Below are positions 35,640 through 44,835 of a stretch of DNA of 64,000 nucleotides, piece by piece. A program made the position numbers and the translations under genes. The notes below the pieces were generated by a model, which saw only the letters and a list, made by a program, of their open reading frames with translations, did no database searches and had not been told where the DNA came from. The stretch comes from an uncultured Prevotella sp. (GTDB taxonomy: Bacteria > Bacteroidota > Bacteroidia > Bacteroidales > Bacteroidaceae). The stretch covers positions 1-64,000 of the forward strand of contig CAAGPV010000024.1 of NCBI GenBank assembly GCA_900771975.1, given 5' to 3'. The stretch's first letter is position 1. Each line of letters starts with the position of its first letter.

Positions 35640-36977
35640 ATGGAAGTCGAGAAAATCATGCAAGCCTTGGAGCAAAAACATCCAGGTGAGTCTGAGTATT
35701 TACAGGCAGTTCGAGAAGTGCTTATCTCAGTTAAAGATGTATATAATCAGCACCCTGAATTTGAGAAAGCAAAAATCATTGAACGCATTGTAGAGCCAGA
35801 ACGCGTTTACACGTTCCGTGTGCCATGGGTTGATGACAATGGAAACGTTCAAGTTAACCTTGGTTATCGTGTTCAATTCAACAGTGCAATAGGTCCATAC
35901 AAAGGTGGATTACGTTTTCACGCATCTGTTACACTTTCCATTTTAAAGTTCCTTGGATTTGAGCAGACATTCAAGAACGCACTTACAACCTTGCCTATGG
36001 GTGGAGGAAAAGGCGGATCTGACTTCTCTCCACGTGGAAAGAGTGATGCCGAAATTATGCGTTTCTGCCAAGCATTCATGACAGAGCTATATCGCTATAT
36101 AGGTCCAGACGAAGACGTTCCAGCTGGAGACATCGGAGTTGGCGGACGCGAGATAGGTTATCTTTTCGGTATGTATAAAAAGCTTACCCACCGCTATGAG
36201 GGCGTCTTGACCGGCAAAGGTATGGAATGGGGCGGTTCTATCCTACGGCCTGAAGCAACAGGTTTTGGTGCACTCTACTTTGTAAACCAAATGATGCAAA
36301 CCCGTGGACTTGACCTTAAAGGAAAAACTGTTGCTGTATCAGGATTTGGAAATGTCGCTTGGGGTGCTGTAAAAAAAGCTACCCAATTAGGAGCAAAAGT
36401 CATCACTATTAGTGGTCCGGACGGATATATCTATGATCCTGACGGTATTAGCGGTGAAAAGAATGAATATATGCTTGAGCTTCGCAACAGTGGCAACGAT
36501 GTATGTGCACCCTATGCTGAAGAATTTCCTGGCGCCACTTTCTATGAAGGCAAGAAGCCATGGGAGCAGAAAGCCGACATCTACCTTACCTGTGCTACCC
36601 AAAATGAACTTAACGGGGAAGATGCAGAAAAGATTCTTGCTTTCCATCCACTTTGCGTAGCTGAAGTCAGCAACATGGGATGTACAGCTGAAGCAGTTGA
36701 AAAGTTTATTGCAGCAAAACAACTCTTTGCTCCCGGTAAAGCCGTTAATGCAGGTGGTGTTGCTACAAGTGGCCTTGAAATGACACAAAACTCCATCCGC
36801 TTGCATTGGAGCAAAGAAGAAGTGGATGAAAAACTGCACTATATTATGCATTCCATCCATGAGCAATGTGTAAAATACGGCACTGAGCCAGATGGATATA
36901 TTGACTATGTAAAGGGTGCAAACATAGCTGGCTTTATGAAAGTGGCCAAGGCAATGTTAGCCCAAGGTATTGTATAA
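35640..36977 (+). CDS. gdhA: Glutamate dehydrogenase, hexameric (NADP type)
   Basis: This 445-residue enzyme makes glutamate from 2-oxoglutarate and ammonia. The substrate site is visible in GPYKGGLRFHASV and the catalytic lysine region PMGGGKGGSDF (about residues 118-128). The dinucleotide-binding fold has GKTVAVSGFGNVAWGAVKKA near 228-247. Length and order match small hexameric bacterial GDHs. The cofactor call as NADP is by family resemblance. The rlpA-like gene begins 9 bases after the stop. Confidence 0.95.
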   Translation: MEVEKIMQALEQKHPGESEYLQAVREVLISVKDVYNQHPEFEKAKIIERIVEPERVYTFRVPWVDDNGNVQVNLGYRVQFNSAIGPYKGGLRFHASVTLSILKFLGFEQTFKNALTTLPMGGGKGGSDFSPRGKSDAEIMRFCQAFMTELYRYIGPDEDVPAGDIGVGGREIGYLFGMYKKLTHRYEGVLTGKGMEWGGSILRPEATGFGALYFVNQMMQTRGLDLKGKTVAVSGFGNVAWGAVKKATQLGAKVITISGPDGYIYDPDGISGEKNEYMLELRNSGNDVCAPYAEEFPGATFYEGKKPWEQKADIYLTCATQNELNGEDAEKILAFHPLCVAEVSNMGCTAEAVEKFIAAKQLFAPGKAVNAGGVATSGLEMTQNSIRLHWSKEEVDEKLHYIMHSIHEQCVKYGTEPDGYIDYVKGANIAGFMKVAKAMLAQGIV

Positions 36978-36986
36978 AGAAAATAA

Positions 36987-37688
36987 ATGAGAAAAGTTCG
37001 ATTAGTTATCGTCTTCTTGCTAACTATTATATGCTTTACCATCGACGCTCAACAGTTCGATGGTAAAGCATCGTTTTATAGTAACAATCTTCATGGAAGC
37101 AAAATGGCCAATGGACGGCGATACAACAGAAATGCACTTACATGCGCTCACAAAACCCTTCCTTTCGGCACAATGCTTCGTGTTACAAACATGAATAACG
37201 GGCAAGAAGTAATCGTTGAAGTTACAGATAGAGGACCATATGTAAAAGGGCGTGTTATAGATTTGTCCTATCAAGCCGCCAAAGAACTTGGAATGATTGG
37301 AGCCGGAGTTAGCCGTGTACAAATTGAAATTCTCCCTTCCGGTGCAACTGTTCCCTATCGCACCGATGAAGACAACCCTTTAGAGTTGCCAGAAGGGGTG
37401 GAATATGGTATGGCTGGTGTTTGTTATGAATATATTCCTGATTGGGAAAAGCCCAAAGCAGAAGAACTACACACAGTGCCTCGCAAGATAAAAACAACGA
37501 CTCGACAAAACAAACATTCAAGCACACCGAAGAACAGACCTGCAAAATCAAATGTTACACATAAGCCTGCCGTTAAAGTTTCACAACAGAAACAACAACG
37601 ACACCAGCCCAAAAAGCAACAAAACAACAATAGTTGGTCAAACTTCTTTACTTCTGTAAAAAATGGAGTAACAAGTCTTTTCGACTAA
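36987..37688 (+). CDS. rlpA: RlpA-family septal lytic transglycosylase-like protein
   Basis: This 233-residue exported protein has a signal peptide (to about residue 21) and a double-psi beta-barrel domain (about 24-113) with FDGKASFYSNNLHGSKMANG, LTCAHKTLPFGTMLRVTN and the conserved VEVTDRGPYVKGRVIDLS. The C-terminal part is Lys/Gln/Pro-rich and disordered; there is no SPOR domain, so septal targeting is not shown. RlpA proteins cleave peptidoglycan strands lacking stem peptides. The gene lies 9 bases after gdhA and ends before a strong terminator. Confidence 0.88.
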   Translation: MRKVRLVIVFLLTIICFTIDAQQFDGKASFYSNNLHGSKMANGRRYNRNALTCAHKTLPFGTMLRVTNMNNGQEVIVEVTDRGPYVKGRVIDLSYQAAKELGMIGAGVSRVQIEILPSGATVPYRTDEDNPLELPEGVEYGMAGVCYEYIPDWEKPKAEELHTVPRKIKTTTRQNKHSSTPKNRPAKSNVTHKPAVKVSQQKQQRHQPKKQQNNNSWSNFFTSVKNGVTSLFD

Positions 37689-37723
37689 AAACGAATAAGA
37701 TTACTTGTAATTAATTGAACTTT

Positions 37724-37778
37724 CAAAGACACAAAAGGAAGAAAAATTCAAACAATTTCTCTTCCTTTTGTGTCTTTG
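37724..37778. terminator. Bidirectional terminator with a 19-bp perfect stem
   Basis: CAAAGACACAAAAGGAAGA at 37724-37742 and its exact complement at 37760-37778 enclose 17 bases. It separates the convergent rlpA and glycine-zipper genes. Confidence 0.8.
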
Positions 37779-37818
37779 ACATTATCCAACAGAAATTACT
37801 GGTCCTATATGTTATCTT

Positions 37819-38622
37819 TTACTTCTTCGTTGGAATACTAAATTGAACAGTTTGTCCTAAGGTCTTATTTCCCTGAAGGACAGAAACGGAAAAATTGGTT
37901 AGGCCGTTACGCAGACGATTGTCAGCTTTAACCATTGCCGTATAACGAATGCCTGCCCCTGGAGCTATACTCTCTATATGCACACTTGGACTAATATAGA
38001 TATGCTTATTCCCCGTAGTTTCTACAACCATGGGCTGGATATCGTCTACAGGGAACTGACCTCGATTCTTCACTTCAAAAATAACCTTACCCAATTCGCC
38101 TCTATCGAGGGCTCCATCTTGATTGTCATCAACAAACCGGACATTGGAAATTTCCACTTGAGAAGCATTTGCCATATCGGTAGCCAAGGGGGCAGAAACA
38201 GGTTGTGCAGCCGAATAGTTACCGGTATAATCTTCTCCATGAAAGTCATAGATTCGATCATCACCCGAATTTGTGGTATCGATGGGGCAACAATTACCCT
38301 CTTCTGGTTTCATCTTATTGGTCGAATTATAAGGATTGATTCCCTGAGCTCGGTTTTGCTGAACACGATCATAATGGTCATGCACACGTTGTTGTTCTTG
38401 CTGATCGGCTTTTGCACCTACGGCTGCACCAATCGCTGCACCTCCGGCCATTCCTACCAACGTTCCGAGATCTGAGCCCCTGGGGCCACCGGCTATTCCT
38501 CCTATAGCACTACCTAAGATACTACCTAAAGAACTTCCCGTATAGGCACCCATACCTGTATAAGAATTACAACTACTGAGCAACAATGTTGCACTTATTG
38601 CGTAAACCAATCCTTTCTTCAT
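37819..38622 (-). CDS. Glycine-zipper lipoprotein with a C-terminal beta-sandwich
   Basis: This 267-residue envelope protein has a lipoprotein signal (LLLSSC, C18), then a glycine-zipper segment (about residues 22-75, GSSLGSILGSAIGGIAGG and GTLVGMAGGAAIGAAVGAK) that could insert in or line a membrane. A polar linker follows. The C-terminal domain (about 150-267) has an EF-hand-like DDNQDGALDRGE loop and a CARDB-like sandwich (VIFEVKNRGQFPVDDIQPMV). The role is unknown; structural attachment to the outer membrane is a reasonable guess. Confidence 0.8.
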   Translation of the reverse strand: MKKGLVYAISATLLLSSCNSYTGMGAYTGSSLGSILGSAIGGIAGGPRGSDLGTLVGMAGGAAIGAAVGAKADQQEQQRVHDHYDRVQQNRAQGINPYNSTNKMKPEEGNCCPIDTTNSGDDRIYDFHGEDYTGNYSAAQPVSAPLATDMANASQVEISNVRFVDDNQDGALDRGELGKVIFEVKNRGQFPVDDIQPMVVETTGNKHIYISPSVHIESIAPGAGIRYTAMVKADNRLRNGLTNFSVSVLQGNKTLGQTVQFSIPTKK

Positions 38623-38648
38623 AACCGTTATTTTTTTGATTGATGTTA

Positions 38649-38656
38649 CAAAGATA
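38649..38656 (-). promoter_or_regulatory. Promoter -7 element of the glycine-zipper gene
   Basis: CAAAGATA (TATCTTTG on the minus strand), 26 bases before the start codon. Confidence 0.6.
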
Positions 38657-38817
38657 AGGAGTTAGCCAATAATAACGACAGATAAAATCCCTATTTATTG
38701 TAGGAATTTTCCTAATCTATACCCTTTCAATGCGTAAATTAGAGCCAACCTGTCAAAATCATTCAGCTATTCGGTACATTTTTACAATATGGTACAGGGG
38801 TGTAACAAAGATATTAA

Positions 38818-38825
38818 TAGATTTG
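38818..38825 (+). promoter_or_regulatory. Promoter -7 element of the secreted protein gene at 38861
   Basis: TAGATTTG matches TAnnTTTG, 35 bases before the start codon. Confidence 0.5.
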
Positions 38826-38860
38826 CAAATCACAAATGTTTAACATAATGATTAGATAAC

Positions 38861-39472
38861 ATGAAAACAAAAAGAATTTTATTAATGGGTATGATGGCTT
38901 TCTTTTTAGGAAGCACTTCTGTTTCTGCACAGGGATTGGGCGGTATCTTCAAAAAAGCAAAAAAAATATTGGATAACGCTATCGAATCTACAAACACTAC
39001 AACATCTGCCAATGGACAAACGACAACTCCAAAAACAATTAAGGGGGCAGAAATTGCTATAGCAAATGGAGGCACACTCATCAATCCACTTCCAAATATC
39101 GTTGATGTTCAACTGGTAGGGGCATATGGAAAGTCTACATCTGAAAACTATGGAGAGGTGAACTTGATTTTAAAAGTGAAGATGATAGCCAATCTCAATG
39201 CCATGTCGATTGGTTGCAACTCCAACTATCCTGCAATAATGATAGATCAAGACGGGAATAGCTACAAAATGCGTGGGTTCGGATGGTCAAACTATGACGT
39301 TACAGAAGGTATCTTCATCAACCTTCCTCTGAAAGACAGCGATACATTCGTTGATGTAAAAAAGACAGCTACCACCATTCAAAAACTTCAAATAGGACTG
39401 AGTACAAGTTATGAAAACACAGGATTACTCGTCTTGAAGGATGTCCCCATACAATGGGATTTCGAAAAATAG
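38861..39472 (+). CDS. Secreted protein of unknown function
   Basis: This 203-residue protein has a signal peptide ending VSAQG. A short amphipathic helix (LGGIFKKAKKILDNAIES) is followed by a Thr-rich linker and a domain of about 140 residues with beta-strand character (GEVNLILKVKMIANLNAMSIGC, LLVLKDVPIQWDF). I do not recognise the family. It has its own promoter and terminator. A sandwich-type domain resembling extracellular calcium- or ligand-binding folds is possible but not shown. Confidence 0.75.
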   Translation: MKTKRILLMGMMAFFLGSTSVSAQGLGGIFKKAKKILDNAIESTNTTTSANGQTTTPKTIKGAEIAIANGGTLINPLPNIVDVQLVGAYGKSTSENYGEVNLILKVKMIANLNAMSIGCNSNYPAIMIDQDGNSYKMRGFGWSNYDVTEGIFINLPLKDSDTFVDVKKTATTIQKLQIGLSTSYENTGLLVLKDVPIQWDFEK

Positions 39473-39501
39473 ACACTTACTAAAAACACTATAACTATTC
39501 G

Positions 39502-39541
39502 GTCTGGCCTTACAAGCAACAAGAGCATCGAAAGGCCAGAC
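39502..39541. terminator. Hairpin terminator between convergent genes
   Basis: GTCTGGCCTT and AAGGCCAGAC form a perfect 10-bp stem with a 20-base loop between the secreted protein gene and the AraC-type gene. The flanking T-runs are weak. Confidence 0.55.
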
Positions 39542-39575
39542 TTTACATAATAAACCACTAAAGGGCTAAAAGCTA

Positions 39576-40622
39576 TTATTTATTCTGTTGATTGCGATAT
39601 TCTATTGGAGAGCACCCATGAACTTGAGAAAAAACGCGTCGGAATGTCGAAAGAGAATTAAAGCCAGACTCTTGTGCTATAACAGATAAAGGTCTTGTTG
39701 AAGAACGAAGTAGGTTTTCGGCATATTTAATGCGCAGATTGTTAACATAGTCATAAAAGGTCTGCCCATTTTCTTGGTTGAAAAAACGAGAGATATAAGT
39801 ACGATTAGTTCCAACAAGGCGAGCTACATCAGAGAGTTTAAGCCGCGGATTTAGGTATAGTTTTTCTTCTATAAACAGTCGGTTTACCGTATCCCTAATC
39901 ATGGTAGAATTACCTGTTGGGAGAATTTCTTTCTCTATTTGCTTTGACGTCACCATATCGGTTTCACCTAATTCGTCAATAACAGACTCATGTTTATACA
40001 AGAAATAGCAAATGGCCATCCAACATATCAAAGAGCAAAGCATATAAACCATGTCAAAACTGATATCGGTCACATAACAACTCACTACCCAAAAGACTAA
40101 TATGAAAAAACAACAAAAGAGAATACCACGCAACCAATTGAGATTTATATTATCTTGATAAGAGAACCGTTCTTTCAGTTGCCGATGATAGCGAGATATA
40201 AAGAAAAACGTAAGTATATAAGTGGCTGTACCATAAATAGCACTCCACATAGTGAGCAATTCAAACCATATCTTAACTCCAGTAAAGGCAAACGCCAATA
40301 TCAGTCCCACAAAGCCTAATTCATGCACACACACTCTACGCCAAGTCAGCCAACCAGGCTTGACAAGCTCCATTAAAATGAAAATATAGAACGGTATTAT
40401 TAACATGTCTATCGCACTCGTCAAAAACCAGTAATAGGAATAATCACTTAACCAGTTTCCCGGTAAAAGTATATCCTTTAAACATTCGGCATCCAAGATT
40501 GTCATAAGAACGACTATCAAACGTGAAAGTCTATCGTTGCCCCTACGCCAAAACAACCATATCATCATGGTGTAAAACATCACACAAAGACCATAGACAA
40601 AAGAAATATTTGAAAAGTGCAT
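39576..40622 (-). CDS. AraC-family regulator with a membrane-embedded N-terminus
   Basis: The 348-residue protein has about six to seven hydrophobic helices in residues 1-210 (for example FVYGLCVMFYTMMIWLFW, FVGLILAFAFTGVKIW) and an AraC DNA-binding domain at about 245-345. The latter has both helix-turn-helix units: LKLSDVARLVGTNRTYISRFF and PLSVIAQESGFNSLSTFRRVF, then SPIEYR. Direct transcription control from the membrane is implied. The start at 40622 follows the promoter at 40650; an upstream frame would be outside the transcript. No target gene is adjacent except by distance. Confidence 0.88.
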   Translation of the reverse strand: MHFSNISFVYGLCVMFYTMMIWLFWRRGNDRLSRLIVVLMTILDAECLKDILLPGNWLSDYSYYWFLTSAIDMLIIPFYIFILMELVKPGWLTWRRVCVHELGFVGLILAFAFTGVKIWFELLTMWSAIYGTATYILTFFFISRYHRQLKERFSYQDNINLNWLRGILFCCFFILVFWVVSCYVTDISFDMVYMLCSLICWMAICYFLYKHESVIDELGETDMVTSKQIEKEILPTGNSTMIRDTVNRLFIEEKLYLNPRLKLSDVARLVGTNRTYISRFFNQENGQTFYDYVNNLRIKYAENLLRSSTRPLSVIAQESGFNSLSTFRRVFSQVHGCSPIEYRNQQNK

Positions 40623-40649
40623 GAAATACGTTTCTTGTTTACTAACATA

Positions 40650-40657
40650 CAAATATA
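40650..40657 (-). promoter_or_regulatory. Promoter -7 element of the AraC-type gene
   Basis: CAAATATA (TATATTTG on the minus strand), 27 bases before the start at 40622. Confidence 0.55.
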
Positions 40658-41240
40658 AATAAATTATTTCACACACACAAAAAACATACTCTATGATTTC
40701 GCCACAAGGAAGAATAGTGGAAGTTACTAACGCAGAATTACACCCAACATTCTCATCAATCTGAGGGAACATCCAATGCAAACCTAACACACAGAGTTAG
40801 TGGAAATACGCTACTCACGAACAACCATACTAAGCGAGGAGAAGACTTAAACAAAAAGTGATCTTACACAGCTTCGACTTAAGGAAAAAAGAGACTCATG
40901 ACACATTGGATGGTGTAAACAACATGGATGCCGCAAGAAAAGTTAAACTAATCTATTAAAGAATTTACAAAATAATAAAATCTAAGATATCCACTCCATA
41001 CGGATTTTTCCATCTTGGAACATTTTTACGCTCTTTTTCAAAGATAATTAACTCTAAGCTAAGACAGTGAAGTAAAGTTATTATTACCAAAAAAGAAAAA
41101 TATCAAGCTCCTTGATGTGCCTGATTTTTTTGGCAGATAGAGCTTCGAAGATATAACATCCACTTAAAAAGCAACAGTACTTTGACCCCATTCTCCGCAC
41201 ATGCAGTAAAAACAATATGCTTAAGATAATAAACTTACTT
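40658..41240. other. Long intergenic region with an orphan promoter-like site
   Basis: No intact gene is seen in these roughly 580 bases. A -7 match on the minus strand (CAAAGATA, 41039-41046) points into a 13-codon frame starting at 41023, MFQDGKIRMEWIS, which then stops. This could be a tiny peptide, a small RNA start or the front of a lost gene. Confidence 0.4.
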
Positions 41241-41280
41241 TAAAAAAAATAGAGCCCATTCTTAAAAAGAATGAGCTCTA
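41241..41280 (-). terminator. Terminator of the ribosomal protein superoperon
   Basis: A 14-bp stem (TAGAGCCCATTCTT and AAGAATGAGCTCTA, one wobble) with a 3-base loop is followed on the minus strand by eight T residues, 22 bases past rplQ. Confidence 0.9.
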
Positions 41281-41301
41281 TAATATGAGATAAAAGATAA
41301 A

Positions 41302-41802
41302 TTATTCAGCTTTTGAAGTTTCTTCTGAAGAAGTTTCAGCTTCAACATTAGTTGTTGCTTCAGCTGTTTCTGTCTTCTTAGTAGTTGAACGACGGCTACG
41401 GCGAGTCTTCTTAGCTGCTGCTTTAGGAGTTTTCGCCATATTTTCATCAAAGTCTACTAATTCAATAAAAGCAACAGGAGCAGCATCACCCTGACGAGCG
41501 CCAAGCTTAATGATGCGGGTATAACCTCCGGGACGGTCACCTACTTTTGCAGCTACCTCTCCAAAAAGTTCTTTAACAGCCAACTTATCTTGCAAATAAC
41601 GGAAAACTACACGACGAGAAGTCATAGTATCGTTCTTTGAACGAGTGATAAGAGGCTCAACATACTTTTTAAGAGCCTTAGCCTTTGCGAGGGTCGTAGT
41701 GATTCTTTTGTGTCGAATCAAAGAAATAGCCATGTTAGCGAGCATAGCCTTACGATGATCGGCAGTACGACCTAAATGGTTGAATTTTTTATTGTGTCTC
41801 AT
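41302..41802 (-). CDS. rplQ: Ribosomal protein bL17
   Basis: The first 120 residues are the conserved bL17 domain near the exit tunnel of the large subunit ([36 protein letters not shown]). The remaining 45 or so are a low-complexity tail, first Lys/Arg-rich then Thr/Glu-rich, giving 166 residues against about 127 in E. coli. It is the last gene of the superoperon, 29 bases after rpoA. Confidence 0.96.
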   Translation of the reverse strand: MRHNKKFNHLGRTADHRKAMLANMAISLIRHKRITTTLAKAKALKKYVEPLITRSKNDTMTSRRVVFRYLQDKLAVKELFGEVAAKVGDRPGGYTRIIKLGARQGDAAPVAFIELVDFDENMAKTPKAAAKKTRRSRRSTTKKTETAEATTNVEAETSSEETSKAE

Positions 41803-41831
41803 TTTAATTTCGTTTTAGAATAAGGACTAAA

Positions 41832-42824
41832 TTATTCCTTATCCAATTTATATTTTGAAATATCAGTTCCAAAAGACAGATTCAGACCTTCGAGCAAATC
41901 ATCAAGCTCTGAAAGCGATTTCTTACCAAAGTTACGGAATTTCAACAAATCCGTTTTGTTGTACTGAACCAAGTCTCCAAGAGTTTCCACATCAGCAGCT
42001 TTCAGACAATTTAGCGCACGAACAGAAAGATTCATATCGGTTAATTTTGTCTTTAAAAGTTGCCTCATGTGCAAAACTTCTTCATCAAATTCCTGGTTGC
42101 CCTCTTGATCAGGATTTTCAAGAGTAATCTTTTCATCAGAGAACAACATGAAGTGATAAATAAGTATTTTAGCAGCTTCTTTCAGCGCATCCTTCGGGCT
42201 AATGGAACCATCGGTTGTAACTTCCAATACGAGTTTATCATAGTCGGTTTTTTGTTCAACACGATATGGTTCTACTGCGTATTTTACATTACGTATAGGG
42301 GTGTAGATTGAATCGATTGGGAGTACATTGACATCTGTACAGAACTGGCGATTTTCTTCAGAAGGAACATAACCACGTCCTTTGTTTATCGTCAAATCAA
42401 TCTGCATTGAAGCCTTAGCATCTAAATGACAAATCACCAAATCAGGGTTTAACACTTCAAATCCAGTCAAATACTTGCCAATATCACCAGCTTTGAATTC
42501 AGTAGAATTCTCAACAGTAATACTAACTTTCTCATTCTCGAATTCTTCTACTACTTGCTTGAATCGAACTTGTTTGAGATTCAAGATGATGTTGGTAACA
42601 TCTTCCTTAACACCAGAAACAGAAGAAAACTCATGCTCAACACCAGAGATACGAATAGTGTTGATAGCATAGCCTTCCAAAGATGAAAGGAGGATGCGGC
42701 GAAGAGCGTTACCTATGGTCACACCAAAGCCAGGCTCAAGAGGACGAAATTCGAACTTGCCGAAATGGTCGTTTGCCTCCAGCATCACTACTTTATCAGG
42801 TTTTTGAAATGCTAATATCGCCAT
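41832..42824 (-). CDS. rpoA: RNA polymerase alpha subunit
   Basis: The 330-residue subunit starts [15 protein letters not shown]; the longer frame upstream (to 42860) reads through the intergenic gap and is not used. The N-terminal domain has [16 protein letters not shown], the dimer and beta-contact region. The C-terminal domain (about 250-320) with [21 protein letters not shown] and [14 protein letters not shown] is present, so UP-element and activator contacts are possible. It lies between rpsD and rplQ as in other alpha operons. Confidence 0.97.
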   Translation of the reverse strand: MAILAFQKPDKVVMLEANDHFGKFEFRPLEPGFGVTIGNALRRILLSSLEGYAINTIRISGVEHEFSSVSGVKEDVTNIILNLKQVRFKQVVEEFENEKVSITVENSTEFKAGDIGKYLTGFEVLNPDLVICHLDAKASMQIDLTINKGRGYVPSEENRQFCTDVNVLPIDSIYTPIRNVKYAVEPYRVEQKTDYDKLVLEVTTDGSISPKDALKEAAKILIYHFMLFSDEKITLENPDQEGNQEFDEEVLHMRQLLKTKLTDMNLSVRALNCLKAADVETLGDLVQYNKTDLLKFRNFGKKSLSELDDLLEGLNLSFGTDISKYKLDKE

Positions 42825-42837
42825 TAATTTAATGATT

Positions 42838-43446
42838 TTATTGTTTAGAGTACAACTCAACGATTAATTGTTCCTTAATATTCTCTGGAATGTCAGCACG
42901 GTCTGGTTTGTGCAAATATTTACCACTCTTAGTGTTTTCATCCCATTCAATCCAAGGATACTTACTGTGGTTGAAGCCAGCCAAAGCAGCCTCGATAACT
43001 TCAAGCGACTTTGCCTTTTCACGAACACCTACAACATCACCTGCTTTAACTGCATAAGATGGAATGTTAACCACTTTGCCGTTAACAACAATATGTTTGT
43101 GACCTACAAGCTGACGAGCAGCTGCACGTGTAGGAGCGATACCAAGACGGAAAACAACGTTATCCAAACGGCTTTCGAGGTTCTGAAGAAGCACCTCACC
43201 AGTAATACCGTCAGCTTTTGCTGCTTTGTCGAACATGTTACGGAATTGACGTTCCAATACACCGTAGGTATATTTAGCTTTTTGTTTTTCAGCCAACTGA
43301 GCACCATACTCAGATTGTTTGCGACGACGGTTATTACCATGTTGCCCTGGAGGGAAATTTCTTTTAGATAATACTTTGTCAGCACCGAAAATAGCTTCAC
43401 CAAAACGGCGTGCAATTCTTGATTTTGGACCAATGTATCTTGCCAT
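42838..43446 (-). CDS. rpsD: Ribosomal protein uS4
   Basis: This 202-residue primary 16S-binding protein of the 30S body starts [20 protein letters not shown], with the S4 RNA-binding domain at about 93-155 ([20 protein letters not shown]). No CxxC zinc site is present. In E. coli uS4 represses the alpha operon; here it sits between rpsK and rpoA. Confidence 0.97.
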   Translation of the reverse strand: MARYIGPKSRIARRFGEAIFGADKVLSKRNFPPGQHGNNRRRKQSEYGAQLAEKQKAKYTYGVLERQFRNMFDKAAKADGITGEVLLQNLESRLDNVVFRLGIAPTRAAARQLVGHKHIVVNGKVVNIPSYAVKAGDVVGVREKAKSLEVIEAALAGFNHSKYPWIEWDENTKSGKYLHKPDRADIPENIKEQLIVELYSKQ

Positions 43447-43483
43447 AATCTTATGTATTCTTTTAAAAGTTTTCTAAAATGAA

Positions 43484-43873
43484 TTAAACGCGACGACGCT
43501 TTGGAGGACGACAACCATTGTGTGGTAATGGTGTAACGTCAACAATTTCAGTCACCTCAATTCCTGCGCTATGAATAGCACGAATAGCACTCTCGCGACC
43601 GTTACCAGGACCTTTTACATAAGCCTTAACTTTACGAAGACCGAGGTCAAAGGCTACTTTAGCACAATCCTCTGCAGCCATTTGGGCAGCATAAGGAGTA
43701 TTTTTCTTAGAGCCGCGGAAACCCATTTTACCGGCAGAAGACCAAGAGATAATCTGCCCTTCACTATTAGCTAAAGATACAATAATATTATTGAAAGAAC
43801 TATGTACGTGGAGTTGTCCAACTGCATCAACTCTTACATTTCTTTTCTTAGATGTTGCTGATTTTTTTGCCAT
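43484..43873 (-). CDS. rpsK: Ribosomal protein uS11
   Basis: This 129-residue protein of the 30S platform has the core [20 protein letters not shown] and ends in the conserved [17 protein letters not shown] tail (here [14 protein letters not shown]). The start codon is preceded by GGAGG at 9 bases, one of few clear Shine-Dalgarno-like sites in the operon. It follows rpsM by 17 bases. Confidence 0.97.
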   Translation of the reverse strand: MAKKSATSKKRNVRVDAVGQLHVHSSFNNIIVSLANSEGQIISWSSAGKMGFRGSKKNTPYAAQMAAEDCAKVAFDLGLRKVKAYVKGPGNGRESAIRAIHSAGIEVTEIVDVTPLPHNGCRPPKRRRV

Positions 43874-43882
43874 TGTTAATTT

Positions 43883-43887
43883 CCTCC
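43883..43887 (-). promoter_or_regulatory. Shine-Dalgarno-like site of rpsK
   Basis: GGAGG (minus strand) lies 9 bases before the ATG at 43873. Confidence 0.6.
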
Positions 43888-43890
43888 GAA

Positions 43891-44271
43891 TTACTTAGTA
43901 GCTTTCTTCTTATTAGCAACAGTCTTCTTCTTACCCTTACGGGTACGAGCATTGTTTTTAGTGCTCTGGCCACGAACAGGAAGACCATTACGATGTCTAA
44001 CTCCACGATAGCAACCTATATCCATAAGGCGCTTGATATTCATTTGGATCTCAGAACGGAGATCACCTTCAACTTTGAATTCAGCACCGATAATTTCACG
44101 GATTTTGGCTGCTTGATCATCAGTCCACTCGGAAACTTTCAGATCACGGTTAACACCGGCCTTATCCAATATCTTTGCTGAACTACTTCGACCTATACCA
44201 TAGATATAAGTCAATGCGATTTCGCCACGCTTATTTTGGGGCAAATCTACTCCAACAATTCTTATTGCCAT
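43891..44271 (-). CDS. rpsM: Ribosomal protein uS13
   Basis: This 126-residue protein of the 30S head starts [20 protein letters not shown] and has the family motif [14 protein letters not shown] and the C-terminal [23 protein letters not shown] region (here [19 protein letters not shown]). It is the first gene after a putative internal promoter, so it may head an alpha-type operon (rpsM-rpsK-rpsD-rpoA-rplQ). Confidence 0.97.
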   Translation of the reverse strand: MAIRIVGVDLPQNKRGEIALTYIYGIGRSSSAKILDKAGVNRDLKVSEWTDDQAAKIREIIGAEFKVEGDLRSEIQMNIKRLMDIGCYRGVRHRNGLPVRGQSTKNNARTRKGKKKTVANKKKATK

Positions 44272-44316
44272 TGTTAATTAATTGATTATAAAATGTTGTA
44301 ATTGCTAAAAAGCACG

Positions 44317-44324
44317 CAAAAGTA
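44317..44324 (-). promoter_or_regulatory. Possible internal promoter before rpsM
   Basis: CAAAAGTA (TACTTTTG on the minus strand) lies in the 96-base gap between rpmJ and rpsM. No -33 TTG at the usual distance was found. Confidence 0.4.
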
Positions 44325-44367
44325 CAAAGATTTTGTCAAACACTTAGGCTTTTACGTTTTTTTAACT

Positions 44368-44484
44368 TTAACCCTGACGCATTTTAAACTTAGGGTTCTT
44401 CTTGTTAATAACGAACAAGCGACCTTTACGACGAACTATTTTGCAGTCGGGAGTACGCTTCTTCAAAGATGCTCTTGTCTTCAT
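44368..44484 (-). CDS. rpmJ: Ribosomal protein bL36, zinc-free form
   Basis: This 38-residue protein ([20 protein letters not shown] ... KFKMRQG) matches bL36. Of the zinc ligands C11, C14, C27 and H33 in E. coli, only C14 remains (T11, N27, F33), so this is the C-minus form that does not bind zinc. It lies 11 bases after infA. Confidence 0.95.
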   Translation of the reverse strand: MKTRASLKKRTPDCKIVRRKGRLFVINKKNPKFKMRQG

Positions 44485-44495
44485 ATCAGTATTAT

Positions 44496-44714
44496 TTATT
44501 TGTATCTGAAAACTATTCTGCCTTTTGTCAAGTCATAGGGGCTCATTTCCACTTTCACTTTATCGCCTGGAAGAATTTTTATATAATGCATACGCATCTT
44601 TCCAGAAATGTGAGCAGTGATGTCGACCCCATTTTCCAATTCAACACGAAACATAGCATTAGAGAGAGCCTCCATGATAGTTCCGTCCTGTTCTATTGCA
44701 GCTTGTTTTGCCAT
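44496..44714 (-). CDS. infA: Translation initiation factor IF-1
   Basis: This 72-residue S1-type OB-fold protein binds the A site of the 30S subunit during initiation. It has the family core [40 protein letters not shown] and [20 protein letters not shown]. It sits 121 bases after secY; the map gene usually found between them in many bacteria is missing. Confidence 0.97.
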   Translation of the reverse strand: MAKQAAIEQDGTIMEALSNAMFRVELENGVDITAHISGKMRMHYIKILPGDKVKVEMSPYDLTKGRIVFRYK

Positions 44715-44735
44715 TGCTTAAGTAATTTATTAAAA

Positions 44736-44777
44736 AGCCAATATCAGTAGAGACTTTAAGTCTCATACTGACAGGCT
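44736..44777 (-). promoter_or_regulatory. Hairpin in the secY-infA gap
   Basis: TCAGTAGAGACT pairs with AGTCTC-A-TACTGA (12 bp with one bulge), extended by AGCC/GGCT. On the minus strand it is followed by TTTTTAATAA, a weak T-tract. It could be a partial terminator, attenuator or processing site. Confidence 0.5.
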
Positions 44778-44835
44778 TAATTATATTAAACTCTATTCTT
44801 ATTCAAAACTTTTAAATGATAAAGTCTATAAAGAA

